Notes under the pieces: generated by a model
What the model was told of the DNA's origin: nothing
Databases searched by the model: none
The model's input: the letters and a program-made list of their open reading frames with translations, nothing else
Shown here: positions 25,029 through 33,265 of the stretch, one piece after another
Position numbering within the stretch: the stretch's first letter is position 1
Layout of the letters: each line of letters begins with the position of its first letter
From: Bradyrhizobium nivariense
Lineage (GTDB): Bacteria > Pseudomonadota > Alphaproteobacteria > Rhizobiales > Xanthobacteraceae
Direction: 5' to 3'
Length of the DNA stretch: 64,000 nucleotides
Assembly (NCBI RefSeq): GCF_029846715.1
Contig: NZ_JARVWW010000005.1
Coordinates: 124,001-188,000, forward strand
Translations under genes and position numbers: made by a program

Positions 25029-25904
25029 CTATCCCTGCAGTGCGCTCCGCAACAGCCCGATGAAGTCCTGCGCCACCTGCGAGAGGGCTTCATGCGTGGG
25101 GGACAGGATCGCGATCTGGTAATGGATCTTCGGCTTGAACGGACGGGTGACGAGACCCTCGGTGAAGGGGCGACTCACCACCGGATCGACGATGCCGACG
25201 CCGCGGCCCTCTGCGACCAGCTGGCACGCGGTCGAGAAGAACTCGGTCTCCGCCACCACGTTCCAGCGCGCTCCGTATTCGGAGAAGGCGGACGCAAGCT
25301 GCTGGTAGACCGGATCGCCGCGAAACAAAGTGATGAACGGGACGCCATCGAGATCATCCGGCGTGATCTGCTTGAGCTTCGCCAACGGATGCGTCTTCGG
25401 CAGCATGCACAGGCATTCGTATGAGAACACCTCCATATGCGAGGTCGGATAATCGAGCGGCAGCTCGGCGATCGCGAGATCGAACTGCTGCGTCGACATC
25501 AATTCCCGCACCGTCGCGGAATTCCGGGTGATGATCTTCATCTGCAACTCGGGCCGGTTGGTGGCGAACTGCGACAGCAAGCGCGGCAACAGACTGATGG
25601 AAATGCTTGGATAGGCCGTGATCGCAAGATGTCCGCGCCGCCCGGATCGGATCTCCGCGGCCACGCGCGATGCATTCTCGACGGCTTCGAGCGCGCGCGC
25701 CGCCTCGACGTAGAACAATTTGGCTTCCGGCGTCGGCTGCAGGCGCCCGCCGCGGCGCAAGAACAGGGTCAGCCCGGTTTCGTGCTCGAGGCCCGCGATC
25801 ATCGTGCTGATCCCAGGCTGCGATATGCCGAGCAGTTCGGCCGCCCTGGTCATGGTGCCGTGGAGCATCAGGGCGCGAAAGCATTCGAGCTGCCTCAAGC
25901 GCAT
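25029..25904 (-). CDS. LysR-family transcriptional regulator
   Basis: 291 residues from ATG 25904 (MRLRQLECFRALMLHGTMTR). The HTH is AAELLGISQPGISTMIAGLE. The effector domain starts near residue 90 with GHLAITAYPSISISLLPRLL and ends FKPKIHYQIAILSPTHEAL. The frame is open much further upstream but that part is antisense to the next gene. It is divergent from the DUF1989 gene with a palindrome between, so it probably controls that gene and itself. Confidence 0.92.
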   Translation of the reverse strand: MRLRQLECFRALMLHGTMTRAAELLGISQPGISTMIAGLEHETGLTLFLRRGGRLQPTPEAKLFYVEAARALEAVENASRVAAEIRSGRRGHLAITAYPSISISLLPRLLSQFATNRPELQMKIITRNSATVRELMSTQQFDLAIAELPLDYPTSHMEVFSYECLCMLPKTHPLAKLKQITPDDLDGVPFITLFRGDPVYQQLASAFSEYGARWNVVAETEFFSTACQLVAEGRGVGIVDPVVSRPFTEGLVTRPFKPKIHYQIAILSPTHEALSQVAQDFIGLLRSALQG

Positions 25905-25938
25905 GTCCGACCATATGAATAAGCTATAATGGATGCAA

Positions 25939-25951
25939 CTAATATTATTAG
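25939..25951. promoter_or_regulatory. Palindrome in the divergent LysR-DUF1989 promoter region
   Basis: CTAATA T TATTAG, a perfect 13-base inverted repeat, AT-rich against the GC-rich surroundings, 35 bases from the LysR start and 53 from the DUF1989 start. Likely LysR recognition site (T-N11-A form) or promoter core. Confidence 0.5.
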
Positions 25952-26003
25952 AATTGTATGCGCGGGAGTGGTCCAATGCCGAAACGGTTGAAGGAGACCT
26001 CAC

Positions 26004-26615
26004 GTGAATGCTGCAACCCTCGATCTCACCGGCGCCCAGCTGATTCCGGCCCGGCATGGCGTGGCGGTACGCCTCCGGGCCGGTGAGACCGTGACCGTCG
26101 TCAATACCCACGGCAAGCAGGTGGTCGACACTTGGGCGTTCAATGCCGGCGACACCAGCGAATTCATGTCCATGGAGCACAGCCGCGCCGCGATGCTGCG
26201 GCTCATTCCCAGGGTCGGCGATACGCTGACGACGAACCGGCGCCGCGCGATCCTTACCCTCGTCGCCGACACAACGCCCGGAATCCATGACACGCTCATC
26301 GCCGCCTGCGACATCCATCGCTATCGCCAACTCGGCGTCGTCGGCCATCACGATAACTGCACGCAAAACCTGGCATCGGCGCTTGAGGCAGTCGGCGTGT
26401 CGGCCGCGGTGACGCCGCCTCCGCTCAACCTCTTCATGAACGTGCCCGTAAGCGGTGCTGGCGAGCTAGGCTTCCAAGCGCCGGTCAGCGAGCCCGGCCA
26501 GTACGTCACGCTGCGCGCAGAGATGGATCTCATCATCGTGTTCTCCGCCTGCCCGCAGGACATGGTGCCGGTGAACGACATGAAGCCGACCGACGCCCAT
26601 TTCGTAATCGCCTAA
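26004..26615 (+). CDS. DUF1989 (urea carboxylase-associated type) protein
   Basis: 203 residues. Conserved blocks are LIPARHGVAVRLRAGETVTV, HGKQVVDTWAFNA, the SMEHSRAAMLRLIPRVGDTL core, HDTLIAACD, and the Cys-containing NCTQNLASAL. DUF1989 proteins occur beside urea carboxylase, guanidine and purine-degradation genes and resemble glycine-cleavage T-protein folds; the chemistry is unproven. Here it lies between two LysR genes, with an allantoinase-like deacetylase and a nucleobase permease nearby. Confidence 0.85.
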   Translation: MNAATLDLTGAQLIPARHGVAVRLRAGETVTVVNTHGKQVVDTWAFNAGDTSEFMSMEHSRAAMLRLIPRVGDTLTTNRRRAILTLVADTTPGIHDTLIAACDIHRYRQLGVVGHHDNCTQNLASALEAVGVSAAVTPPPLNLFMNVPVSGAGELGFQAPVSEPGQYVTLRAEMDLIIVFSACPQDMVPVNDMKPTDAHFVIA

Positions 26616-26634
26616 TCCCTCGCGGAGGATGACC

Positions 26635-27564
26635 ATGCGCAAGCTGCCACCGCTCAACGCTATACGCGCGTTCGAGGCCGCCGCGCGCCACGAAAGCTTC
26701 ACCGCCGCCGCCAACGAACTCTGCGTCACGGTGACGGCGATCAGCCACCAGGTTCGGCAACTCGAAGCGATGCTCGGGCGCAAACTGTTCGAGCGCTCGG
26801 GCCGTGCGGTGGTGCTGACGGCGGATGGGCACGCGGTGTTTCCGCTGCTGCGCGATGGTTTCGACCGCATAGCGAGTGCCTTCGCTGCGATCCGCCCGCC
26901 GGCCGACGGCGATGCGGTCACCGTGTCGACCACGCGGGCCTTCGCCGAACGCTGGCTGATGCCGCGGCTCGCGCGCTTCAATGCGGCGTTTCCCTCCGTC
27001 GTGGTCCACATCGACGCGACCGAGAACGTCGTGACGCCGGGCATCAAGGGGATCGATCTCGCGGTGCGCTATGGACAGGTAGACCGCGCCCAGAAGGCCT
27101 CCGTGCTATTCAAGGACAGCTACATCGCGGTCGCGGCGCGCGCGATCTGTTCGTCCGCGGCGCCTCTGGCCATCGGCGATTTCCGTCCCCGGCCACTGCT
27201 GGCCTACCACTGGAAGAACGCCACGCTGGATTCGCCGGCCTGGTCGGCGTGGCTTGCGGGCATATCCCACGATGCGAGCCGCGACTTTCGCATCTCCTGG
27301 TACAGCGAGGAGCCGCTGGCGCTGCATGCGGCCGAACGCGGCCTTGGGCCTCTGTTGTGCAGCGATGCGCTGGTCGACGATCAGTTGCGCGAGGGAACGC
27401 TCCGCCGGGTCGACGGACCGGCGCTTCCCGGCTTCGCCTTCCGCCTGGTGGAAGCGAACGGTGCCGCGCGGCGCAAATCCGTCGCGGCGTTCGTCGACTG
27501 GCTGAGCGGCGAGGCGGCGACGTTTCGCGCCGCCTCGCCACCACTCATGACACGGGCTGCGTGA
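26635..27564 (+). CDS. LysR-family regulator, GcvA-like
   Basis: 309 residues from ATG 26635, which has GGAGG 6 bases upstream; the in-frame ATG 26629 lies directly on that site. N-terminus RKLPPLNAIRAFEAAARHES, then the HTH FTAAANELCVTVTAISHQVR, followed by the GcvA-type LFERSGRAVVLTADG. The effector domain contains KGIDLAVRYGQVD. It follows the DUF1989 gene by 19 bases and its last 20 bases overlap the convergent deacetylase gene. Confidence 0.9.
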   Translation: MRKLPPLNAIRAFEAAARHESFTAAANELCVTVTAISHQVRQLEAMLGRKLFERSGRAVVLTADGHAVFPLLRDGFDRIASAFAAIRPPADGDAVTVSTTRAFAERWLMPRLARFNAAFPSVVVHIDATENVVTPGIKGIDLAVRYGQVDRAQKASVLFKDSYIAVAARAICSSAAPLAIGDFRPRPLLAYHWKNATLDSPAWSAWLAGISHDASRDFRISWYSEEPLALHAAERGLGPLLCSDALVDDQLREGTLRRVDGPALPGFAFRLVEANGAARRKSVAAFVDWLSGEAATFRAASPPLMTRAA

Positions 27565-28429
27565 AGTAGGGCAGCGTCTCGACCCGGATCTGATAGCTGC
27601 CGGAGGTAACCAGGCCATCGATGTGGGCGGCAATGGCTTCAAGCGGCGCGAACCACACCTTGCGTTCAGCGACGACTTTTTCGAGCCAGCGCTCGGCGGC
27701 GCGCCAGCGGGCCAGCCTGCCGGTCAGGAACGGATGCCAGATCCCCATCCAGAATCCGCCGGCTTCATACGCAGCCTCGAACTCCTCGAACGATGCCGCC
27801 AGGCCTTCGCTCGGCGATTTGACCGGCATCATGTAGCCGATCTCCGCGTAGTGGGCGAACGGCGGCCAATCGTCCGATCCCCAGTGCGGCGGCATCTCGT
27901 ACAGCGATCCGCGCGCCGTGCGCATCAGATACGGAACGTCGTCGGCCATCAGCGACGAGTCGTAGACAAAACCGTGCTCGATCAAGAGGTCGATGGTGGC
28001 CTGGTTGGCGTCGTAGACCGGCGCGCGATAGCCGCGCGGCTTGCGTCCGGTCATCGCAACATGCACCTCGAGAGCGCGCTCGAACGCCGCGCGCTGCTCG
28101 GCGCCGGATATCGTGGTCGGGTCCTCGTGAAGATAGCCGTGATGGCCGATCTCATGCCCGTCCTTGAGGATCGCTTCCACCGCGTCGGGATAGCGCTGCA
28201 TGGTCCAGGCAGGCATGAAGAACGACTGCTTGAGGCTGAGGCGGCGATAGGTCTCAAGGATGCGCGGCACGCCGACCGTCGGCCCGTATCGTCCCATCGA
28301 GATCGGATAGAGCCGGTCGAACGAGTCGTTCGGCCGGGCAATGTGGATCAGGCTGTCGGCATCGACGTCGAACGTGATCGCACAGGCGCAGCGCGCCCCG
28401 TTCGGCCAGGGGATGGGGTTGCGGATCAT
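27545..28429 (-). CDS. Polysaccharide deacetylase-family protein (PuuE allantoinase-like)
   Basis: 294 residues, NodB-homology fold. Metal site: ACAITFDVDADS (Asp pair) and HEIGHHGYLHEDP (two His); YRAPVYDANQATIDLLIEHG is the third motif, and the last strand holds WMGIWHPFLTGR. The HEIGHHG form and the length are those of the COG0726 subgroup that includes cofactor-independent allantoinase PuuE and related amidohydrolases acting on small ring compounds, rather than chitin deacetylases. No signal peptide, so it acts in the cytoplasm, consistent with a ureide-type substrate. Confidence 0.82.
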   Translation of the reverse strand: MIRNPIPWPNGARCACAITFDVDADSLIHIARPNDSFDRLYPISMGRYGPTVGVPRILETYRRLSLKQSFFMPAWTMQRYPDAVEAILKDGHEIGHHGYLHEDPTTISGAEQRAAFERALEVHVAMTGRKPRGYRAPVYDANQATIDLLIEHGFVYDSSLMADDVPYLMRTARGSLYEMPPHWGSDDWPPFAHYAEIGYMMPVKSPSEGLAASFEEFEAAYEAGGFWMGIWHPFLTGRLARWRAAERWLEKVVAERKVWFAPLEAIAAHIDGLVTSGSYQIRVETLPYFTQPVS

Positions 28430-28465
28430 GAGACTATCCTCTTGCCGTGAGGCGGTCGCGGTTGA

Positions 28466-29137
28466 TCATTCGGCCGCCACCCTAGCAGGACCGTCAATGC
28501 CGAGACACTGCCGGACCAGGACCGGGATCGCAGCAAAGGCGTCGTCGACGGACTGCCGGTGGCGTTCGTCGTTGAACTCCTGATAGTCGATGGCGATCAG
28601 ATGGCTCTCCCGCACGCCGAGATAATGCGCGCAGGTGAAGATGTGGGTCTCGAGATGATTCATGTGCTCCCGCACACCGCCGGGCCCGAATCCGAACTCA
28701 CCCCGCGAGCTCAGTACCACCAGCGTCTTGCCGCTCATGATCGGCTCGAGCGGATAATCGCCGCGGGCAAGGCCGAAGGTAAAGGTCTTGCCGATGCGGA
28801 TCACCTTGTCGAACCACGATTTTAGGGCCGATGGCATGCCGTAATTGTGCATCGGCGCGCCGATGACGATAACGTCGGCGCGCGCGAGTTCGTCGATCAA
28901 CGTATCGGAGAGGCGGAGCTCGTCGTGTTGAGCGGGCGTGCGCTCGTCGATCGCGGTGAACGCCGCGGCCACCCACGCTTCCGTGATGAAGGGCGGCGGA
29001 TTATGTCCGATGTCGCGGGCGATGACGGTGGCGCCGGGTTCGTGCGCCAGCCATTGGTCGACAAAGGCCTTCGAAAGCTTTCGGCTAACCGAACGGTCGC
29101 CGCGCGGACTGGCGTCGATATGCAGAAGTGTCGTCAT
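28466..29137 (-). CDS. azoR: FMN-dependent NADH:quinone/azo reductase (AzoR family)
   Basis: 223 residues from ATG 29137. MTTLLHIDASPRGDRSVSRK is the flavodoxin-like FMN phosphate loop; MHNYGMPSALKSWFDKVIR is the classic azoreductase motif, and SRGEFGFGPGGVREHMNHLE follows. Uses NADH to reduce quinones or azo compounds. Same strand as the deacetylase, 36 bases upstream of it, so possibly one transcript. The longer frame to 29167 has no ribosome site. Confidence 0.9.
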   Translation of the reverse strand: MTTLLHIDASPRGDRSVSRKLSKAFVDQWLAHEPGATVIARDIGHNPPPFITEAWVAAAFTAIDERTPAQHDELRLSDTLIDELARADVIVIGAPMHNYGMPSALKSWFDKVIRIGKTFTFGLARGDYPLEPIMSGKTLVVLSSRGEFGFGPGGVREHMNHLETHIFTCAHYLGVRESHLIAIDYQEFNDERHRQSVDDAFAAIPVLVRQCLGIDGPARVAAE

Positions 29138-29446
29138 CCGTAAAACCTCGGCTGATGGAGTATCCATGCGTCCGCCGCACGATGTGCGAGGGCAGCGCCC
29201 GGCGCGATTGATGAATTCGTCAGGTGGGTTGAGAATTCCTCAACAGTGAACCGCCGCCACACCATGACGAAGGATCCGGTGCGACCGACCACAGTTTTCC
29301 CGATCGAACGTCTACGAACCTCCGGGCACGCTTCACTCTCGACCTTTCGTCTACCCCGCTTGAGCAATTCTCATTACCGCTCGAGGCCTGATCTTGCTGA
29401 GATGCCCCATCCCGGCCGAAACCGATGCGCCGGACAGGGGAGCAAC
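29138..29446. other. Divergent promoter region between azoR and the NCS1 permease gene
   Basis: 309 bases with no supported ORF. It must hold promoters for both strands. The frame of the permease gene is open across it, but its codons here (MNRRHTMTKDPV onward) do not resemble permease sequence. Confidence 0.5.
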
Positions 29447-30916
29447 ATGTTGGCCAAGCAGACACAAGGTGCGGCGTTCGATGAGGCCGGTTTCGACGCG
29501 CATGGAATTGAGCCGGTGCCGGCGGCGCACCGAACGTCGTCACCGTTTGACCAGTTCTGGATCTGGACCGGAGCAAACGTCGCGCCGATCAACTGGGTGC
29601 TTGGCGCGTTCGGCATCCAGCTCGGCCTGAGCCTTCTACAAACGCTCGCCGTGGTCCTGATCGGCAATCTGCTCGGCGCGGCGCTGTTTGCGGCCTTCTG
29701 CCTGATGGGGCACCGCACCGGTGTGCCGCAAATGGTGCTTGGCCGCCTGGCGTTCGGCCGCCGTGGCGCCTACCTGCCGGCGCTGGCGCAAGTGCTGATG
29801 CCGATGGGATGGGTCGCGATCAACACCTGGATCGTGCTTGATCTCTGTATGGCCGCGCTCGAGCGGATGGGGTTCAGTGGCGGTCTCGAAGTCAAATACA
29901 TGATCGCGGTGCTGGTCATGGTGCTGCAGGTCGGGATCGCGGCCTGGGGCTTCAACGCCATCAAGGTCTTCGAGCGCTACACTATGCCGGTCATCCTCTT
30001 CATCATGGCTGTCATGACCGCGCTCGCGTTCCTGCGCGTCGATATCAAGTGGCAGTCCCCGACCGTGAGTGGCATGGCGGCCGTCGCCGCGGCTACGCAA
30101 TTGATGACGGCGATCGGCATCGGCTGGGGTATCTCGTGGCTCACCTACGCCTCGGACTACACGCGCTTCACCAAGCCCTCGCTCGGCACCGGCAAAGTGT
30201 TCCGCGCGACATTCCTCGGCATGTTCCTGCCGACGGTCTGGCTCGCCTTCCTGGGCGCGGCGATCGCGTCCGCCGGCGCGGGATCCGATCCGTCGAAGCT
30301 GATCATCGCTGCTTTCGGCGTCATGGCGCTGCCGGTGCTCCTGGTGCTCCTGCACGGCCCGGTCGCTACCAACATCGTCGTCATCTACTCGGCTGCGCTG
30401 TCGAGCCTCACGCTCGATCTGCGCTTGCCGCGCTGGATCATCTCGGTGATCTCGGGCGTGATCGCCTGCGCCATCCTCTATGCGTTCCTGCAATCGGGTG
30501 ACTTCGCGCATGCTTTCGACAACTTCATGGTCGCCCTGATCGTTTGGATCAGTCCGTGGGCCGGCGTCACGCTCACGGATTTTTATCTGGTTCGACGCGG
30601 ACGGATCGATGTCGCGACGCTGTACGCGGCTCCGGACCGCGATGGCAGCGTGAACTGGCCGGGCCTCATCGCCTTCGCGGTCGGGCTGGTGGCGGCCTGG
30701 GCGTTCCAGATGGGCACAATTGCGGCCATGCAGGGGCCGCTGGCTCTGGCGACCGGTGGGCTCGATCTGTCCTGGCTCGCCGGCATGGGTGTCGTCGGCG
30801 CAAGCTATCTCATGCTGCATCGCCTGTTCGGACGTCCGTTCGCGTCAGGCAACTACTTGCGGTCTGCGGATGCGGCGTCGGTCGATGCCGCGCCCAGCTC
30901 ACTCTCGCAGGTCTAG
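29447..30916 (+). CDS. NCS1-family purine/cytosine (nucleobase) permease
   Basis: 489 residues, about 12 membrane helices. Conserved NCS1 parts: FDQFWIWTGANVAPINWVLG (helix 1, substrate and ion site), PQMVLGRLAFGRRGAYLPA, ISWLTYASDYTRF and ISPWAGVTLTDFYLVRRGR. Imports nucleobases, hydantoins or allantoin with H+ or Na+. ATG 29447 has AGGGGAG 4 bases upstream. Close to the allantoinase-like enzyme and DUF1989 gene, it most likely brings in their substrate (inference). Confidence 0.92.
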   Translation: MLAKQTQGAAFDEAGFDAHGIEPVPAAHRTSSPFDQFWIWTGANVAPINWVLGAFGIQLGLSLLQTLAVVLIGNLLGAALFAAFCLMGHRTGVPQMVLGRLAFGRRGAYLPALAQVLMPMGWVAINTWIVLDLCMAALERMGFSGGLEVKYMIAVLVMVLQVGIAAWGFNAIKVFERYTMPVILFIMAVMTALAFLRVDIKWQSPTVSGMAAVAAATQLMTAIGIGWGISWLTYASDYTRFTKPSLGTGKVFRATFLGMFLPTVWLAFLGAAIASAGAGSDPSKLIIAAFGVMALPVLLVLLHGPVATNIVVIYSAALSSLTLDLRLPRWIISVISGVIACAILYAFLQSGDFAHAFDNFMVALIVWISPWAGVTLTDFYLVRRGRIDVATLYAAPDRDGSVNWPGLIAFAVGLVAAWAFQMGTIAAMQGPLALATGGLDLSWLAGMGVVGASYLMLHRLFGRPFASGNYLRSADAASVDAAPSSLSQV

Positions 30917-31024
30917 GCATCCCGAGCAGCGATGAGCCCCCGCACGGCGGTCTTGCTGGGCGCTTCGCCGAGGTTCAGGCAGTGGCCATGTCACGCCCTG
31001 TTCCGCGAACGGGTGTTGCCCCAC

Positions 31025-31065
31025 TAAAGCGCGATGAGATGAGGATGAATCATCATCGCGCTTTA
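31025..31065. repeat. Inverted repeat TAAAGCGCGATGA/TCATCGCGCTTTA
   Basis: 13-base arms separated by 15 bases (GATGAGGATGAATCA). No T-run beyond TTTA. Directly upstream of a family C palindrome. Confidence 0.7.
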
Positions 31066-31077
31066 GGTTGTTGTTTG

Positions 31078-31124
31078 AGCATGATCTTTTCGGAAAACCG
31101 CTTCGCACTTTTCCGGATCATGCT
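31078..31124. repeat. Palindromic repeat family C, copy 3
   Basis: AGCATGATC ... GATCATGCT around TTTTCGGAAAACCGCTTCGC and ACTTTTCCG. This is the same unit as 9601-9647 and 16709-16757 in the opposite orientation. Confidence 0.88.
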
Positions 31125-31215
31125 TTAGGCTAGCGGCGTGAGCCACCTCATAAGCTCGCGCCATTTGCCGGCCATGCGCTCACGCCACTATATTAAGGAC
31201 AAATAGCGGTTCGTC

Positions 31216-31305
31216 GTGTCGGTGGTTGCGTATGATTCCCTCCCTGGGCACCAAAACTACGCTTCTCCACGCTCGAGCACGATCTTGTGCGGTTGCGTTC
31301 GCTGG
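31216..31305 (+). repeat. att-like direct repeat, copy 3 (truncated tRNA-Phe 3' end)
   Basis: GTGTCGGTGGTT (as in the T arm of tRNA-Phe), a small 5-base insertion, GATTCC, then 23 bases exact (31242-31264) covering the end of the tRNA with CCA and 11 bases beyond it. The 41-base flank follows. A tRNA fragment with no 5' half: probable right junction (attR) of the island. Confidence 0.72.
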
Positions 31306-31340
31306 ATGATTGGTGCGGCGGCCGCTCGCGGATTTCTCTC

Positions 31341-32141
31341 CTAGGGTTCGCTAGGGACGCGGCAATCCTCCGCGAAGGTATTTGGGAGGCTCAGCCCCGC
31401 CTCCGCCATCCATGCCTCGGCATCGGCACCGGCTGCAATGCGCAGTGGTGCAGACGGATCGTTCGCGACCCGCCAGATCGCTTCGGCGACCTCAGACGAA
31501 CGGGTCATCGGACCCGTGTTGTCATGGATGCTCGCCACGATGCGCTCGATCATTGGCGCATAGTCGGGATTGTCGCGGCCGCGCAGGTGCGGAAACGCAT
31601 TTTCGCCGAAGCGCGTCTCGGGTGCGCGCCCCGGCAGGACCAGATGCACGCGCACGCCGAAGGGCGCAACTTCCACCGCCAGCGACTCGGTGAAGGCGTT
31701 CACCGCCGCCTTGCTCGCCCGATATAGGCCGACGAGCGGCAGCGGCTTGAGCGTAACCGACGAGGTGACATTGATGATCACGCCCGCCCGGCGCTGGCGG
31801 AACGCCGGAAGCACCGCTCGAACCATCGCGAGAGTACCCAGCGTATTGGTCTCGAACAATGCGCGCACCGTCTCCGGCGCGGTCAGTTCGATCGGCGACG
31901 GCACGCCGAAGCCGGCATTGTTGACCAGAACGTCGATCGGCCCGGCCTCGGCGATAGCTCGGGCGACGCTCGCGGCGTCGGTGATATCGAGCGGCAGCAT
32001 GCGCAGACGATCGGAAGGTGGCAGGACCTCGGCATCGGGCACACGCATGGTCGCCACGACCTCCCAGCCGCGATCGAGAAACAGCCGTGCGGTTTCCAGA
32101 CCGAAGCCAGACGAGCAGCCGGTGATAAGGACAGTGGGCAT
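31341..32141 (-). CDS. SDR-family oxidoreductase
   Basis: 266 residues from ATG 32141, with CTGGAG 7 bases upstream. Cofactor loop VLITGCSSGFGLETARLF, FLDRGWEVVATMR, VLVNNAGFGVPSP, catalytic Ser in NVTSSVTLKPLP and Tyr/Lys in LYRASKAAVNAF. A classical SDR, probably NADP(H)-linked. Divergent from an AraC-family gene 71 bases away, which likely regulates it. Confidence 0.9.
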   Translation of the reverse strand: MPTVLITGCSSGFGLETARLFLDRGWEVVATMRVPDAEVLPPSDRLRMLPLDITDAASVARAIAEAGPIDVLVNNAGFGVPSPIELTAPETVRALFETNTLGTLAMVRAVLPAFRQRRAGVIINVTSSVTLKPLPLVGLYRASKAAVNAFTESLAVEVAPFGVRVHLVLPGRAPETRFGENAFPHLRGRDNPDYAPMIERIVASIHDNTGPMTRSSEVAEAIWRVANDPSAPLRIAAGADAEAWMAEAGLSLPNTFAEDCRVPSEP

Positions 32142-32212
32142 GAGACACTCCAGAGGCGTTGGAACCAAACTGGAGATAGATTAAGCGCGCAGGACTTGCT
32201 ATCGCTGGAAGT

Positions 32213-33172
32213 ATGCAATTCTTTGGCGATAGTCCTGCAATGACCGTTGATCCTCTCGCCGAGGTCGTGACACTGCTCCAGCCGGCCGCCCGCTTCTCCA
32301 AGCTGGTGGAGTGCGCCGGCTCGTGGAAGATCCATCGCAAATCGACCGGCGAGCCATTCTACTGCGCGGTGCTGGAGGGGCGCTGCCGCGTGACGGTGGA
32401 CGGGCAGCCGCCCATGACGTTGCAGTCCGGCGATTTCGTGCTGGTCCCGGCCATGCACGACCTCATCAATGAAAGCCTGGACGCACCACCGGAAGAAGTG
32501 ACCGCGGCGCCGATTCAGGTCGGGGAGGGCCGTTTTCGCGTCGGCCGCGAAGACGGACCCGCGGAGCTCGTGATGCGGATCGGACACTGCAGCTTTGGTT
32601 CGCCGGATGCGGAACTGCTCGTACCGCTGCTGCCGCAGGTGGTATTCGTGCGCGGAGAGCCCCGGCTCGCGACGCTGATGCAGTTGGTCGGCGAGGAGAC
32701 CCGCGCGCGACGTCCGGCACGCGAACTCGTACTCGAGCGGCTGCTTGAGGTGCTGCTGATCGAAGCCCTGCGATGCGGCGGTGAGACCGCATCAGCGCCG
32801 GGTCTGGCCCGAGGTCTTGCCGACGAACGCCTGGCGGCCGCGCTGCGCGCCCTCCATGCGCGCCCGGAATACCCTTGGACGGTAGCAGAACTCGCTGCCG
32901 AAGCCGCTTTGTCGCGCTCGGCTTTCTTCGTCCGTTTCAGTCGCACCGTGGGCATGCCGCCGATGGCATATCTGCTGGCCTGGCGCATGGCGCTGGCCAA
33001 GCGCCTGCTTTCTCGGCATGAGCTCGGCATAGATCAAATTGCCGAGCGCGTGGGCTACAGCTCTGCGAGCACCTTCAGCGTCGCTTTCGCCCGCCACGCG
33101 GGTGTGCCGCCGGCCCGGTATGGTCGGATGCGGCCAAATGGACGCCATCTACCCGCCGTGCCAGCGAAATAA
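32213..33172 (+). CDS. AraC-family transcriptional regulator with cupin sensor domain
   Basis: 319 residues from ATG 32213 (ATG 32240 also possible; neither has a good ribosome site). The N-terminal cupin (about 10-190, cupin_6 type) has VVTLLQPAARFSKLVECAGS, FYCAVLEGRCRVTVDG and LQSGDFVLVPAM. The C-terminal double HTH has WTVAELAAEAALSRSAFFVR, then GMPPMAYLLAWRM and IAERVGYSSASTFSVAFARH. Divergent from the SDR and followed 93 bases later by the 903-residue gene, which it may also control. Confidence 0.9.
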   Translation: MQFFGDSPAMTVDPLAEVVTLLQPAARFSKLVECAGSWKIHRKSTGEPFYCAVLEGRCRVTVDGQPPMTLQSGDFVLVPAMHDLINESLDAPPEEVTAAPIQVGEGRFRVGREDGPAELVMRIGHCSFGSPDAELLVPLLPQVVFVRGEPRLATLMQLVGEETRARRPARELVLERLLEVLLIEALRCGGETASAPGLARGLADERLAAALRALHARPEYPWTVAELAAEAALSRSAFFVRFSRTVGMPPMAYLLAWRMALAKRLLSRHELGIDQIAERVGYSSASTFSVAFARHAGVPPARYGRMRPNGRHLPAVPAK

Positions 33173-33265
33173 CCCGCTACGTCGTCACGACTTTAAATTG
33201 TCACAACCTTAGCCTGTAATCTCTCCGGCAACAGGATAGGCTTCTGTTGAGGAAGAGGTGTGTGA

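Larger units (their letters stand above)
30917..31215. other. Repeat-filled intergenic region
   Basis: No gene seen. It holds an inverted repeat at 31025-31065 (TAAAGCGCGATGA ... TCATCGCGCTTTA) and repeat family C copy 3 at 31078-31124, followed by unremarkable sequence up to the third att-like repeat. Confidence 0.6.

Noticed and set aside
25905..26366. Upstream extension of the LysR gene
   Set aside because: Antisense to the DUF1989 gene; MRLRQLECFRAL at 25904 is the normal LysR start.
29636..30820. Frame antisense to the NCS1 permease
   Set aside because: Very rich in Asp, His and Arg, mirror image of a membrane protein's codons; no start signal.
31257..31340. Possible second tRNA-Phe gene
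   Set aside because: Only the 3' third of the tRNA is present, with an inserted 5 bases; no acceptor 5' strand, D arm or anticodon arm, so it is a fragment.
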